Shown here piece by piece: positions 48,576-58,226 of a stretch of 64,000 nucleotides of DNA. A program made the translations under genes and the position numbers. The DNA lies in the NCBI GenBank assembly GCA_022844475.1, contig JALHLR010000012.1, forward strand, positions 1-64,000, given 5' to 3'. The DNA comes from Hyphomonadaceae bacterium (GTDB taxonomy: Bacteria > Pseudomonadota > Alphaproteobacteria > Caulobacterales > Hyphomonadaceae). How positions within the stretch are numbered: position 1 is the first letter of the stretch; every line of letters begins with the position of its first letter. Under the pieces are notes generated by a model. That model ran no database searches. It had not been told where the DNA came from and saw only the letters and a list, made by a program, of their open reading frames with translations.

Positions 48576-49915
48576 TCGAACCTGAGCGCTTCAACCGGAT
48601 TGAGCCGCGCCGCCCATAGGGACGGAATGACCGACATCAGAAGCGTGACGACAAAAGCCGCGCCGCCTACACTCGCAACCTCGGCCCATTCCAGCTTCGC
48701 CGGAAGCGCATCGAGCTGGTAGATGTCCGCCGGAAACAGCTCGGTGCCTGTGATGTATTCCAGAAAGTGCTGGATCGGCGCGATGTAGATCGCACACAGC
48801 ACGCCGAGCACTACGCCCGTGCCAACGCCTGCCATCCCGAGAACCGTGCCCGACATCATGAAGATTCGAACCACGCCCGCGCGCGTCGCCCCGATCGTCC
48901 GCAGGATCGCAATATCGCGCGCCTTGTTTTTCACGAGCATCAGGACGCCAGTAATGATGTTCAGGGCAGTGATCACCACGACAATGAACAGGATCAGCCG
49001 CATCACATTGCGCTCGACAACCAGCGCCGTCACATAAGTGCCGTTGCGCTGGATCCAGCTCTGCATCACGTAGCGCTCTTCCGTCTCGAGCTGTCTGACG
49101 AATTCGTCAGCCGCATCCGGATCAGTAAGGCGCAACCCGACCACCGGATAGCCTTCGCCATAGCCGAACAGCAGCTTGGACGCTTCGATCGGCATGAAGA
49201 CCACGCCACGGTCATACCGTTCATTGCCGACGTGGAAGATCGCCGAGACCGTATAGGTCTTCGTTCGCGGCGCAGTCCCGAGCACCGTGCGTGCGCCGTT
49301 GGACTGCGTGATGGTCACCTTGTCGCCTACCCCGACACCGAGTTGGTAGGCAAACGCGCTCCCCATCACCAGATCCTGCGAGAGGGAGCCGTCATCGCCG
49401 AAGCGGTCGAGGGACCCTTGTCCAAGCGTTCCCCGCGGGGCCGGTTCGGTAGGATTGTCGCGCACGCGCTGCCCCGCCGCGACACTATCGGCGATGAGAT
49501 GGTTCTTGCGCAGGTCCTCGGGCCGCACGCCCCGCACCTGCACCGCATCGCTGCGGCCATAAGCCGACAGCAATCCAAGGCCCTCGTGAAGAGGCTCGAC
49601 ATTCTCCACTCCCGGCCGCTGGCGGAGCTTGACCATCAACTCATCCACCGTACTCAGCGGCACGCCGCGCGTATCGATGAAGACGTGCGGCTCAAACCCG
49701 ACGATCTTGGAGATCAACTCGAGCCGGAAGCCGTTCATGATCGACATTGTGAGGATCAGCGCCCACACGCCGAGCGTGATGCCGACGACCGACACAACTG
49801 AGATGAACGCCAGGCCGCCATGCTCGCGCTTGGCGCCCAGATAGCGCAGCGCCAGCATGCGCTCGAAGGGGCCGAAGGGCCGCTCGACGACCCGTTGATC
49901 CTTGACCGCGCTCAT
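48572..49915 (-). CDS. lolC: lipoprotein-releasing system permease LolC/LolE family
   Basis: 447 residues with the MacB/FtsX topology: an N-terminal helix (FISVVSVVGITLGVWALI), a large periplasmic domain to about 270, and three C-terminal helices. The N-terminal RYLGAKREHGGLAFISVVS is typical of LolC/LolE. Only one permease is present, so the transporter may use a homodimeric LolF-like permease, as found in many alphaproteobacteria (inference). It lies 5 bases after proS. Confidence 0.93.
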   Translation of the reverse strand: MSAVKDQRVVERPFGPFERMLALRYLGAKREHGGLAFISVVSVVGITLGVWALILTMSIMNGFRLELISKIVGFEPHVFIDTRGVPLSTVDELMVKLRQRPGVENVEPLHEGLGLLSAYGRSDAVQVRGVRPEDLRKNHLIADSVAAGQRVRDNPTEPAPRGTLGQGSLDRFGDDGSLSQDLVMGSAFAYQLGVGVGDKVTITQSNGARTVLGTAPRTKTYTVSAIFHVGNERYDRGVVFMPIEASKLLFGYGEGYPVVGLRLTDPDAADEFVRQLETEERYVMQSWIQRNGTYVTALVVERNVMRLILFIVVVITALNIITGVLMLVKNKARDIAILRTIGATRAGVVRIFMMSGTVLGMAGVGTGVVLGVLCAIYIAPIQHFLEYITGTELFPADIYQLDALPAKLEWAEVASVGGAAFVVTLLMSVIPSLWAARLNPVEALRFE

Positions 49916-49920
49916 CTGGC

Positions 49921-51252
49921 TTATGCCTTCCGGCCGGCAAGATAGCGGTTCAGGGCGGCTTCCAGCGTCATTTCCTCGCTGCTGCCCGCCTTGCGGTTGC
50001 GGTACTCGACCACGCCCGCCTTGACGCCCTTGGGCCCAACCACGATCAGGTGCGGCACGCCGATCAATTCCATCGTCGAGAACTTCGCGCCCGGACGCTC
50101 CGCGGTGTCATCATACAGCACGTCAACCCCCGCCGCCTGAAGTTGCGCATACGCACTCTCGCAGACTTTGGTTACGTCCGCATCGTCAGCGCGCAAGCTC
50201 ACCACCGCCGCCTCGAACGGCGCCACGGCCTCCGGCCAGATCACGCCCTTGTCGTCATGGCTGGCCTCGATGATCGCGCCGACCAGACGCGACACGCCAA
50301 TGCCGTAGGAGCCCATCTCGGCCGGGATCGTCTTGCCGTCCGCGGTCGCGATCTCGGCCTTCATCGGCGCCGAATACTTCGTGCCGAAATAGAAGATGTG
50401 ACCAACCTCGATCCCGCGGGCCGACAGGCGTCGCTCGGCCGGCACATCCGACTCGAACTTCGCCGCGTCATGCATCTCCTCGGTCGCAGCGTACAGCTTC
50501 GTGCGCTTCTCGACCTCAGGCAGCAGGTCCTGATGGAAGTCGAGATCAGCGCCCGGCGGCGGCATGTCGACCAGCGCGCTGTCGCAGAACACGGCGCTCT
50601 CGCCCGTCTCTGCCAGCACAATGAATTCATGGCTCAGATCCCCGCCGATCGGGCCGGTGTCGGCGCGCATTGGCACGGCCTTCAGGCCCATCCGGTTGAA
50701 GGTGTTCAGATAGGCGCAGAACATCCGGTAGTAGGCCTGCCGCGCCGCTTCAGGCGTCGCATCAAACGAATAGGCGTCCTTCATCAGGAACTCGCGGCCG
50801 CGCATCACGCCGAAACGCGGACGCACCTCGTCCCTGAACTTCCACTGGATGTGATAGAGATTGAGCGGCAGCTGCTTGTACGAGCGGACATAGGTCCGAA
50901 AGATGTCTGTGATCATCTCCTCATTCGTCGGCCCGTAGAGCATCTCGCGCTCGTGGCGGTCGGTGATGCGCAGCATCTCCTTGCCATAGGCGTCGTAGCG
51001 GCCGGACTCACGCCAAAGATCGGCGGACTGGATCGTCGGCATCAACAGCTCGACAGCTCCGGCGCGCTCCTGCTCCTCGCGCACGATCTTCTCGATCTTG
51101 TGCAGCACCCGCATGCCCAGCGGCAACCATGAGTAGATGCCCGCGCCGTTCTGCTTGATCATGCCCGCCCGCAGCATCAGCTGGTGCGAGACGATCTGCG
51201 CATCAGCGGGCGCTTCCTTGAGCACAGGCAGGAAATACCGGGAAAGGCGCAT
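49921..51252 (-). CDS. proS: prolyl-tRNA synthetase, short alphaproteobacterial form
   Basis: Charges tRNA-Pro (class II). 443 residues from the ATG at 51252, which has AGGA seven bases upstream and starts the family N-terminus [13 protein letters not shown]. Motif 2 [21 protein letters not shown], then motif 3 with [13 protein letters not shown]. It is about 130 residues shorter than E. coli ProRS because the INS editing domain is nearly absent, so trans-editing factors are expected elsewhere. Confidence 0.96.
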   Translation of the reverse strand: MRLSRYFLPVLKEAPADAQIVSHQLMLRAGMIKQNGAGIYSWLPLGMRVLHKIEKIVREEQERAGAVELLMPTIQSADLWRESGRYDAYGKEMLRITDRHEREMLYGPTNEEMITDIFRTYVRSYKQLPLNLYHIQWKFRDEVRPRFGVMRGREFLMKDAYSFDATPEAARQAYYRMFCAYLNTFNRMGLKAVPMRADTGPIGGDLSHEFIVLAETGESAVFCDSALVDMPPPGADLDFHQDLLPEVEKRTKLYAATEEMHDAAKFESDVPAERRLSARGIEVGHIFYFGTKYSAPMKAEIATADGKTIPAEMGSYGIGVSRLVGAIIEASHDDKGVIWPEAVAPFEAAVVSLRADDADVTKVCESAYAQLQAAGVDVLYDDTAERPGAKFSTMELIGVPHLIVVGPKGVKAGVVEYRNRKAGSSEEMTLEAALNRYLAGRKA

Positions 51253-51322
51253 TGACGGTCCTGAAAGGGGTGCAGACGATGTCAGGCTGATAGCCGCCAA
51301 GGCCTGCCCGCGCAATGAGGCC

Positions 51323-51350
51323 GGACTTAGGCCTCGGCGCGCCTAAGTCC
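51323..51350. repeat. perfect inverted repeat across the DUF1467 stop codon
   Basis: GGACTTAGGC (51323-51332) and GCCTAAGTCC (51341-51350) are a perfect 10-bp stem with an 8-base loop. One arm contains the stop codon of the DUF1467 gene (51343-51345). No T-run follows. Confidence 0.5.
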
Positions 51351-51594
51351 TTGTGGCCATGAAATCCAGCCAGTGCATCTGGAGCGCCAACCATAGCAGG
51401 AAGGTGACCAGCGCCGCCCCCCCTGTCGCAATGGCGATCTTCCGGCCCCAGCGAACCCCGACCGGGGCCCCGCTCTCCGTCCCGGGAATCACTGCCCCGG
51501 CTTCATGCTGGCTCTGGGTGCCCGCGGACAGCGTCGGCAGGAATATCACCCACCACGACATGAAGAATACGACGAAGGCTTCAAATATCCCCAT
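51343..51594 (-). CDS. DUF1467 family membrane protein
   Basis: 83 residues with two transmembrane helices (about 5-22 and 54-74) and the conserved opening FEAFVVFFMSWWVIFLPTL. Found next to mce and proS across Caulobacterales and Rhizobiales; function unknown. It starts four bases after the mce stop. Confidence 0.88.
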   Translation of the reverse strand: MGIFEAFVVFFMSWWVIFLPTLSAGTQSQHEAGAVIPGTESGAPVGVRWGRKIAIATGGAALVTFLLWLALQMHWLDFMATRT

Positions 51595-51598
51595 GGGC

Positions 51599-52018
51599 CT
51601 AGTGGTGACCTTTCGGCGTTTCCATCAACTCGATCAATACGCCGTCCGAGTCCTTTGGATGTATGAAAATTACCAGGGTTCCATGCGCCCCGATCCGCGG
51701 CTCGCCCAGCACCTTGGAGCCCTTGGATTCCATGTCGGCCTTGGCCACATGAATATCCGGCACCTCGAAGCAAACATGGTGCTGTCCGCCTTTCGGGTTC
51801 TTTTCCAGGAAATTGATGATCGGCGACTTTTCCCCCAGCGGCTCGATGATCTCGAGCTGCGTGTTCGGCAGGTTCACGAAGCCGACCCGCACGCCCTGCG
51901 CCGGCATGTCGAAGGGCTGCACGAATTCCGTCGCGCCGTAGAGATTGCGATAGGTCTCGAAGGCCTTCTCGATCGACGGCACGGCGATACCGATATGGTT
52001 GAGGCGACCGATGGTCAT
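51599..52018 (-). CDS. mce: methylmalonyl-CoA epimerase
   Basis: Interconverts the (R) and (S) forms of methylmalonyl-CoA in the propionate and branched-chain degradation route. 139 residues, vicinal-oxygen-chelate fold with metal ligands in LNHIGIAV (H near 7), GGQHHVCFEV and VLIELMETP. Family length. It is in one operon with rnj upstream and the DUF1467 gene downstream. Confidence 0.94.
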   Translation of the reverse strand: MTIGRLNHIGIAVPSIEKAFETYRNLYGATEFVQPFDMPAQGVRVGFVNLPNTQLEIIEPLGEKSPIINFLEKNPKGGQHHVCFEVPDIHVAKADMESKGSKVLGEPRIGAHGTLVIFIHPKDSDGVLIELMETPKGHH

Positions 52019-52036
52019 GGCGTCCAGTCTCCGGGT

Positions 52037-53698
52037 CTAGATCCTGTGTATCGTCACATCGACAAGCGGCCGCTTGCCGAAATGCTGCTCGGCGGCGCGG
52101 CGCACGGCGCGCGTCAATATCTTCTCGATCTTCTCGTCGTCGTCAAAATCGCCACGCTTGAGTTGCTGCACGGCATTCTCTGCGGCCTCATCGAGCGGTT
52201 CAAGCGACTCGTCCGCCGGGCGCCCATCAGCCTCCGAGAAGCCTCGCGCCACGATGATCGGCCCATCCTCGACGCGCCCCTTCGCGATAACGACGCTGAC
52301 AGCGAGATGGCCATTATACGCCATCTTCTTCCGCTCCCACATGCCGCCCGCCTTGTCCGAAGTCAGCACTTCGCCATCGACGTGGAGCCGGCCGGCGGGA
52401 ACCTGATCGATCACTTCAACAGGGCCAGGCGCAAGGCGGATGATATCGCCGTTGTCCGGCGTGATCGCCTCCGGAACCTGCAGAGACCGCGCAAACCGTG
52501 CATGCTCCATCAGGTGGCGCCGCTCGCCATGCACTGGCACAGCAATCCGCGGCTTGGCCCACAGATACATCCGCCGCAGCTCGTCACGGCACGGATGACC
52601 CGAGACGTGGATGTCGAACTGGCGATCCGTCACCAGCTTGACGTTTCGCTCCGCCAGCATGTTCTGTATTGCAGCAATGGAGCGCTCATTCCCTGGAATG
52701 ACGCGCGATGAAAAAATCACCGTGTCGTCCGCTCCCAGCTTCGCCGAAGGGTGATCGCCACGCGCAAGCCGCGCAAGCGCTGCATTGGTCTCGCCCTGGC
52801 TGCCGGTGCAGAGATAAAGGATGTTCTCGTGCGGCAGATAGGCCGCCTCATCTGGCGTGATGAACTTGAAGCCCTGCAGAAGGCCGACTGACTGCGCTGC
52901 ACCAACGACACGGATCATCGAACGCCCCAGCAGGCATACCGACCGGTTATTCGCCCGCGCCGCTTCGCACGCCGACTGCACGCGCGCCACGTTTGACGCA
53001 AACGCAGTGATCGCAACACGCCCCGTCTGCTCCGCCACCGCACGGCGCAGCGCCTCGCGCGCCATGCCTTCAGATCCGGCCTCGCCTTCCTCGAAAACGT
53101 TGGTCGAGTCACAGACCATCGCGAGAATGCCCTCGCGGCCCAGCTCCTCGATTTTCGCCTGGTCGAAATCCTCGCCGATGATCGGATCCGGATCGATCTT
53201 CCAGTCACCCGTGTGCAGAACCATCCCGAGCGGTGTCCTGATCGCAAGACCATTGGGCTCAGGGATGGAATGCGTCAGCGTGATCAGCTCGACTTCGAAC
53301 GGCCCGAACTGCCGCTTCTCACGCAGATCCATAATGTGGACCTTGGCCTCGCGGTCGAGCCCCCGCTCCTTGAGTTTTTCATTGACCAGATACGCCGTGA
53401 ACGGCGTCGCATAGATCGGCGCCCGCAGCTTCGGCCATAGCCAGGCGATGGCGCCGATGTGATCCTCGTGCGCGTGCGTCAGGATGATCGCCTCGATGTC
53501 CGCCGCAAAGCCCTCAAGATAGACCGGGTCCGGCATGATGAGATCGACGCCGGGCGTCGTGTCGTCGCCAAACGTCACGCCTACATCGACGATGATCCAG
53601 CGCCGGTTATCGGGCGGGCCATAGGCGTAGGCGTTCAGGTTCATCCCGATCTCGCGACAGCCGCCGAGAGGCGCGAAGATAAGCTCCGCACCCTTCAT
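52037..53698 (-). CDS. rnj: ribonuclease J
   Basis: Metallo-beta-lactamase-fold 5'-3' exo/endoribonuclease of RNA maturation and decay. 553 residues: HAHEDHIGA zinc motif (about 74-82), [15 protein letters not shown], the beta-CASP domain with TAFASNVAR and GRSM, and [13 protein letters not shown] followed by VHGERRHL. Starts inside the coaX stop (ATGA overlap). Confidence 0.95.
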   Translation of the reverse strand: MKGAELIFAPLGGCREIGMNLNAYAYGPPDNRRWIIVDVGVTFGDDTTPGVDLIMPDPVYLEGFAADIEAIILTHAHEDHIGAIAWLWPKLRAPIYATPFTAYLVNEKLKERGLDREAKVHIMDLREKRQFGPFEVELITLTHSIPEPNGLAIRTPLGMVLHTGDWKIDPDPIIGEDFDQAKIEELGREGILAMVCDSTNVFEEGEAGSEGMAREALRRAVAEQTGRVAITAFASNVARVQSACEAARANNRSVCLLGRSMIRVVGAAQSVGLLQGFKFITPDEAAYLPHENILYLCTGSQGETNAALARLARGDHPSAKLGADDTVIFSSRVIPGNERSIAAIQNMLAERNVKLVTDRQFDIHVSGHPCRDELRRMYLWAKPRIAVPVHGERRHLMEHARFARSLQVPEAITPDNGDIIRLAPGPVEVIDQVPAGRLHVDGEVLTSDKAGGMWERKKMAYNGHLAVSVVIAKGRVEDGPIIVARGFSEADGRPADESLEPLDEAAENAVQQLKRGDFDDDEKIEKILTRAVRRAAEQHFGKRPLVDVTIHRI

Positions 53699-54486
53699 TT
53701 GAGCTCTGTGGCCGCGGTTGTGATGTTGCGATCGTACAGGATGCGCAGCCCCTTGATGGTTATGTCGCCGTCAAAATGATCTATGTTCTGCGCCGCGCCC
53801 TCGAACAGGGACGCGACGCCGCCGGTGGCGATGACGGTCATGGGTTGCCCATACTCGGCCTTGACCCGTTCCACCAGCCCATCAATCAGGTCGATATAGC
53901 CCCAGAACACGCCGGACTGCATGGCCGCGACTGTGTCGCGGCCGATCACATGGTCCGGCCTCTGGATCGCCACGCGCGGCAGTTTCGCCGCCGCCTCATG
54001 GAGCGCCTTCATCGAAAGGTTGATCCCGGGAGCGATGATGCCACCCTCAAAAGACCCATCGGCGCCCACGACGTCGAACGTGGTCGCAGTGCCGCTGTCG
54101 ATCACGATCAGCGGCTTGCCCGGGTACGAACCATGAGCGCCGACTGCGTTCACGAGCCGGTCCGCCCCGACCTCGCTTGGCTTCGGGATGTTCACCTTCA
54201 CGCCAAGGGTCACATTTTCGCCGATCACGAAGGGCTCGACCTTGAGATAACGTCGGGCAAAGTTACGCTGGTTGAACAGCGACTGGGGCACCACGGTCGA
54301 GATGATGCAGTCGTCGATCTGCGACAGGCTGAGGCCGTTGATCTCCATCAGCGTGCTCAACCAGACGGCATAGTCATCCGCCGTCTTGGTCATGTCGGTG
54401 GACGACCGCCACTGCGCCCGCCACGACTCCCCGTCATGCACGGCGAAGAGCGTATTCGTGTTGCCCGTGTCGATCGCCAGCAGCAT
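53695..54486 (-). CDS. coaX: type III pantothenate kinase
   Basis: First step of coenzyme A synthesis. 263 residues from the ATG at 54486, which begins the family N-terminus [12 protein letters not shown]; an upstream ATG at 54507 is less likely. ASKHA motifs: [24 protein letters not shown], and GGIIAPGI. It lies 37 bases after birA; birA-coaX-rnj is common in alphaproteobacteria. Confidence 0.96.
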   Translation of the reverse strand: MLLAIDTGNTNTLFAVHDGESWRAQWRSSTDMTKTADDYAVWLSTLMEINGLSLSQIDDCIISTVVPQSLFNQRNFARRYLKVEPFVIGENVTLGVKVNIPKPSEVGADRLVNAVGAHGSYPGKPLIVIDSGTATTFDVVGADGSFEGGIIAPGINLSMKALHEAAAKLPRVAIQRPDHVIGRDTVAAMQSGVFWGYIDLIDGLVERVKAEYGQPMTVIATGGVASLFEGAAQNIDHFDGDITIKGLRILYDRNITTAATELK

Positions 54487-54523
54487 GCTGCATCCCTTGC
54501 GGCTCAAGGCCCTGCAATACCAG

Positions 54524-55264
54524 CTAGCTCAATAGCGAGATTTCGCCCGCACGAACATGGGTCACCGACCCGTCGGGCAATCGCATGATCAACGCGCCGT
54601 CCTCGGCCAGCCCGGCCATCTCGCCGCTGACGCCGTTAACCTCAATGTGGCAACCGAGATAAGCCGCATTGGATAACCATTCAGCCCGCGTGGCCTCAAA
54701 GCCCTCGCTCAGAAGACCAGAGAGCCTTGCACGGAAGGACGCATCGAGAGCAACCAGCAGCTTAGCCGCTGTAATGCCTTCGCCGCCCGGCAGATTATTC
54801 AGGCATTCCGTGGGCCGATCTGACCGCTCAGGCGCAATCTCCACATTCACGCCGAACCCGGCCGCCATCCATAGCCTGCCGTGCAATGTGCCAGTCTCGA
54901 TGAGAATGCCCGCGAGCTTTGCCGATCCGCTCAGCACGTCGTTTGGCCATTTGAGGCGAAGACTACCAGCAAGCACGCCGAGGATCCGCGCCGCCTCGAC
55001 GACCGCAAGCCCCGCAGCAAACGACGCCAACGTGGCCTCCGTGGCAGGACGCGGGTAAGGCAGCAGCGCCGTCGCAAACAGGTTGCCCCGCGGAGACGAC
55101 CACTGCCGGCCCAGCCTGCCCCGACCCGCCGTCTGCGCCTCAGTCACCAGCCAGCAAGGCCCGACATCGCCGCTGACCGCTCGCCGGCGCGCTTCCTCAT
55201 TGGTGGAATCGATCTCGCCAAACCGGAGGACGGGCCAGGGGCTCGAAAGCAGCTCGACCGGCAC
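54524..55264 (-). CDS. birA: biotin-[acetyl-CoA carboxylase] ligase
   Basis: Attaches biotin to AccB through biotinyl-AMP. 246 residues with [10 protein letters not shown], the ligase loop [11 protein letters not shown], the WPND motif RLKWPNDVL and LAGILIETG, and a short C-terminal SH3-like domain. There is no N-terminal helix-turn-helix, so it is a ligase only and not a repressor. It follows nuoN by 4 bases. Confidence 0.94.
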   Translation of the reverse strand: MPVELLSSPWPVLRFGEIDSTNEEARRRAVSGDVGPCWLVTEAQTAGRGRLGRQWSSPRGNLFATALLPYPRPATEATLASFAAGLAVVEAARILGVLAGSLRLKWPNDVLSGSAKLAGILIETGTLHGRLWMAAGFGVNVEIAPERSDRPTECLNNLPGGEGITAAKLLVALDASFRARLSGLLSEGFEATRAEWLSNAAYLGCHIEVNGVSGEMAGLAEDGALIMRLPDGSVTHVRAGEISLLS

Positions 55265-55268
55265 CGCC

Positions 55269-56714
55269 CTAGCCGACGACAGCTTGAGCAGCGGCGCTCA
55301 AGAGGAACTGAATGCCTATGGTCAGGATCGGGAACACGATCAGCGTCGATATCGCCACGATGGCGGCGACCGAAGCGTCTGTCCGATCCATCGGCTCGCC
55401 CGCAGGCTTCATGAACATCGCCCACACCAGCCGCAGGTAGTAACCCAGCGAAACCACGCTCGCGAGCGCGCCGACCAGCACCAGCCACAACATGCCGGAC
55501 TCGATACCCGCGGTGAACACCTGCAGCTTGCCCCAGAACCCGGCCGCAGGCGGAATCCCCGCGACCGAGAAGATGAGAACCAGCAAGCCCAGCGCGATAC
55601 CCGGCTTCGTCTTTACCAGACCATTCAGGTCAGCGACCGTGTCAATCGCCTTGCCGCCCCGGCGCAGCGCAAGCACGCCAGCGAAGATGCCAAGCGTCGC
55701 GATGACATACAGCGTCATGTAAACCAGCACCGCCGCCGAACCCAACTCCGCCCCCGCCGCGATGGCGATCAGAGCAAAGCCCACATTCGAGATCGAGGAG
55801 TACGCAAGGATCCGCTTGATGCTATTCTGCATGAGCGCACCGAAGGCGCCAATCAGCATCGACAGCGCCGAGATGATCGCGATGATCATCTGCCAGGAGT
55901 CGATGTGCGGCCCGAACGCCACGAACATCACATTCGCCAGCAGCGCCACGGCGGCGATCTTGGGCGCCGTCGAGAAGAACGCCACCACGGCAGACGGCGC
56001 GCCCTCGTAAACGTCCGGCGTCCAGATGTGGAACGGCGCCGCCGACGCCTTGAAGGACAGACCGCAGATCAGGAACACGAGACCGAAGATCAGACCGACC
56101 GATGTCGGAGCCGATGCGATCACCTCAAACCCGGTGCCGCCTGAGAAGCCGTAGACCAGCGCCGAACCGTACAGCAGCAGGCCGGACGCCAGCGCGCCAA
56201 GAACGAAGTATTTGAGTCCCGCTTCTGCGGACATGATGCTGTCGCGCCTGAAAGCCGCCAGCACGTAGGACGAAAGGCTCAACGTCTCGATGCCGACATA
56301 GAGCGTCATCAGGTCGTTCGCAGACAACATCATGCCCGCGCCCAGCGAGCCGAACGTCACCAGCAGCGGATACTCATACCGCTCCATCTGTGCCGACTTC
56401 AGGAAGCCGCCCGACATGAACAGCGCAAGCGAAGCCATCGCGTACGTCACGCCTTTGGCGAACAGCGTGAACAGAGTCACGCGATACAGCCCGTTCGGTG
56501 AAAGCTCAGCGCTGGCAAAGGCCGAGATGGCCTCGCCACGTCCGAACTGCACGAACGCGGCAACGGAGGCAGCAGCCAGTGCAAGCGCGGCCAACAGCCG
56601 GAGCAAACCCGAAATCCTGTCGCCACCGATGGCGCCGAGAAGCAGCGCCGAAAGACCGAACGCGACGAGGATCGTCTCCGGCAGGGCGTTTGTGATGTCA
56701 GCGAGGAAATTCAT
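55269..56714 (-). CDS. nuoN: NADH-quinone oxidoreductase subunit N
   Basis: Antiporter-like proton-pumping membrane subunit of complex I. 481 residues, about 14 transmembrane helices, with the discontinuous-helix region and key lysines (KYFVLGALASGLLLYG, SFKASAAPFHIWTPDVYEG). It is the last nuo gene, directly followed by birA. Confidence 0.96.
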   Translation of the reverse strand: MNFLADITNALPETILVAFGLSALLLGAIGGDRISGLLRLLAALALAAASVAAFVQFGRGEAISAFASAELSPNGLYRVTLFTLFAKGVTYAMASLALFMSGGFLKSAQMERYEYPLLVTFGSLGAGMMLSANDLMTLYVGIETLSLSSYVLAAFRRDSIMSAEAGLKYFVLGALASGLLLYGSALVYGFSGGTGFEVIASAPTSVGLIFGLVFLICGLSFKASAAPFHIWTPDVYEGAPSAVVAFFSTAPKIAAVALLANVMFVAFGPHIDSWQMIIAIISALSMLIGAFGALMQNSIKRILAYSSISNVGFALIAIAAGAELGSAAVLVYMTLYVIATLGIFAGVLALRRGGKAIDTVADLNGLVKTKPGIALGLLVLIFSVAGIPPAAGFWGKLQVFTAGIESGMLWLVLVGALASVVSLGYYLRLVWAMFMKPAGEPMDRTDASVAAIVAISTLIVFPILTIGIQFLLSAAAQAVVG

Positions 56715-56723
56715 GACCTGCCC

Positions 56724-58223
56724 CTACCGCCCGATCATCCGCAGGACTTCCATGGTCGAGCCTTGCGTGAGGTCGAACACGATGCCCGGGAAAACGCCGA
56801 GGCCCAGCGCGCTGATGGCCAGAAGGCCGAGAATGAAGAACTCCAGACCGGTAACGTCCTTGATGTCGAACAGCTTCTCGTTCGTCATCTCGCCGAACAC
56901 GGTCCGACGATAAAGCGTCAGCATGTAGACCGCCGAGAAGATCACGCCGAGCGCGGCGCCAGCCGCCGCCCATGTGGACGCCTGGAAAGCGCCAACCATG
57001 GTCAGGATCTCGCCTACGAAGCCGCTCGTTCCCGGCAGGCCGACGTTGGCCATCGAGAACAGCATGAACAGCGCCGCATAGACCGGCATGCGATGCACCA
57101 GACCGCCATAGAAGGAAATCTCGCGCGTGTGCATCCGATCGTAGATCACACCCACGCAGAAGAAGAGCGCGCCAGAGATCACGCCATGGCTGATCATCTG
57201 GAAGATCGCGCCCTGGATGCCGGCCTCGTTGAACGAGAAGATGCCCAGTGTCACGAATCCCATGTGCGCCACCGACGAATACGCCACCAGCTTCTTGATG
57301 TCCGTCTGCCGGAACGCAACCAGCGATGCATAAACAATCGCGATAACGCTCAGCGCGAACATTAGCGGCTGGAACAGCATCGACGCTTCAGGGAACATAG
57401 GCAGCGAGAACCGCAGGAAGCCATAGCCGCCCATCTTCAGCAGAACCGCCGCCAGCACCACCGAGCCTGCCGTCGGCGCCTCGACGTGCGCGTCAGGCAA
57501 CCAGGTGTGCACCGGCCACATCGGCAGCTTCACCGCGAAAGACGCGAAGAACGCCAGCCACAGCCACGTCTGCACCTCCGGCGGGAACAACAGAGCCCCG
57601 GTCTCCGGGTTGAGGCCCTCCTGCAGAACAACCACATCCGTCGTGCCCGCCACGATCGACATGTAGACCAGCGCGGCAAGCAGAAGCAGCGAACCGAGCA
57701 GCGTGTAGAGGAAGAACTTGAACGCCGCGTACAGCCGGTTCTTTCCGCCCCACACACCGATGATCAGGAACATCGGGATCAGGCCGCCCTCGAAGAACAC
57801 ATAGAACAGCACAAGGTCGAGCGCGCAGAACACGCCGATCATCAGCGTCTCAAGCAGCAGGAAGGCGATCATGTATTCCGCCAGCCGATCCTTGATCGAG
57901 GTGATCGACTGCAGGATGCACAGCGGCATAAGCGCCGTCGTCAACACGACCAGCGAGATTGCAAGGCCGTCGACACCTAGCTTGTAGGACGACCCGCCAA
58001 ACCACGGCGCGGTGTCGACCAACTGATAGCCCACGACATTCGGATTGAACTGGCTAAGCGCAACGAGCGACGCCGCGAGGGTCACCAGCGACGTCACAAT
58101 CGAAATGCTCTTGGAGGCGCTCGACGCCATATTGGCGCCGCCCACGACGCGAAGGCCCATGATCAGCATGGCGCCGACAAGCGGCAGGAAGGTCGTCAGC
58201 GTGAGGATCATCGGCCCGGTCAT
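56724..58223 (-). CDS. nuoM: NADH-quinone oxidoreductase subunit M
   Basis: Antiporter-like pump subunit. 499 residues, about 14 helices. Conserved helix VFFEGGLIPMFLIIG carries the essential glutamate; FFASFAVKLPMWPVHTWLPDAH and AYSSVAHMGFV follow. 9 bases separate it from nuoN and 3 from nuoL. Confidence 0.96.
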   Translation of the reverse strand: MTGPMILTLTTFLPLVGAMLIMGLRVVGGANMASSASKSISIVTSLVTLAASLVALSQFNPNVVGYQLVDTAPWFGGSSYKLGVDGLAISLVVLTTALMPLCILQSITSIKDRLAEYMIAFLLLETLMIGVFCALDLVLFYVFFEGGLIPMFLIIGVWGGKNRLYAAFKFFLYTLLGSLLLLAALVYMSIVAGTTDVVVLQEGLNPETGALLFPPEVQTWLWLAFFASFAVKLPMWPVHTWLPDAHVEAPTAGSVVLAAVLLKMGGYGFLRFSLPMFPEASMLFQPLMFALSVIAIVYASLVAFRQTDIKKLVAYSSVAHMGFVTLGIFSFNEAGIQGAIFQMISHGVISGALFFCVGVIYDRMHTREISFYGGLVHRMPVYAALFMLFSMANVGLPGTSGFVGEILTMVGAFQASTWAAAGAALGVIFSAVYMLTLYRRTVFGEMTNEKLFDIKDVTGLEFFILGLLAISALGLGVFPGIVFDLTQGSTMEVLRMIGR

Positions 58224-58226
58224 GCC

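Noticed and set aside
45795-48722. Plus-strand frame of 975 codons
   Set aside because: Antisense to dnaE and lolD; Arg/His/Gln-rich with no domain, a shadow of the true genes.
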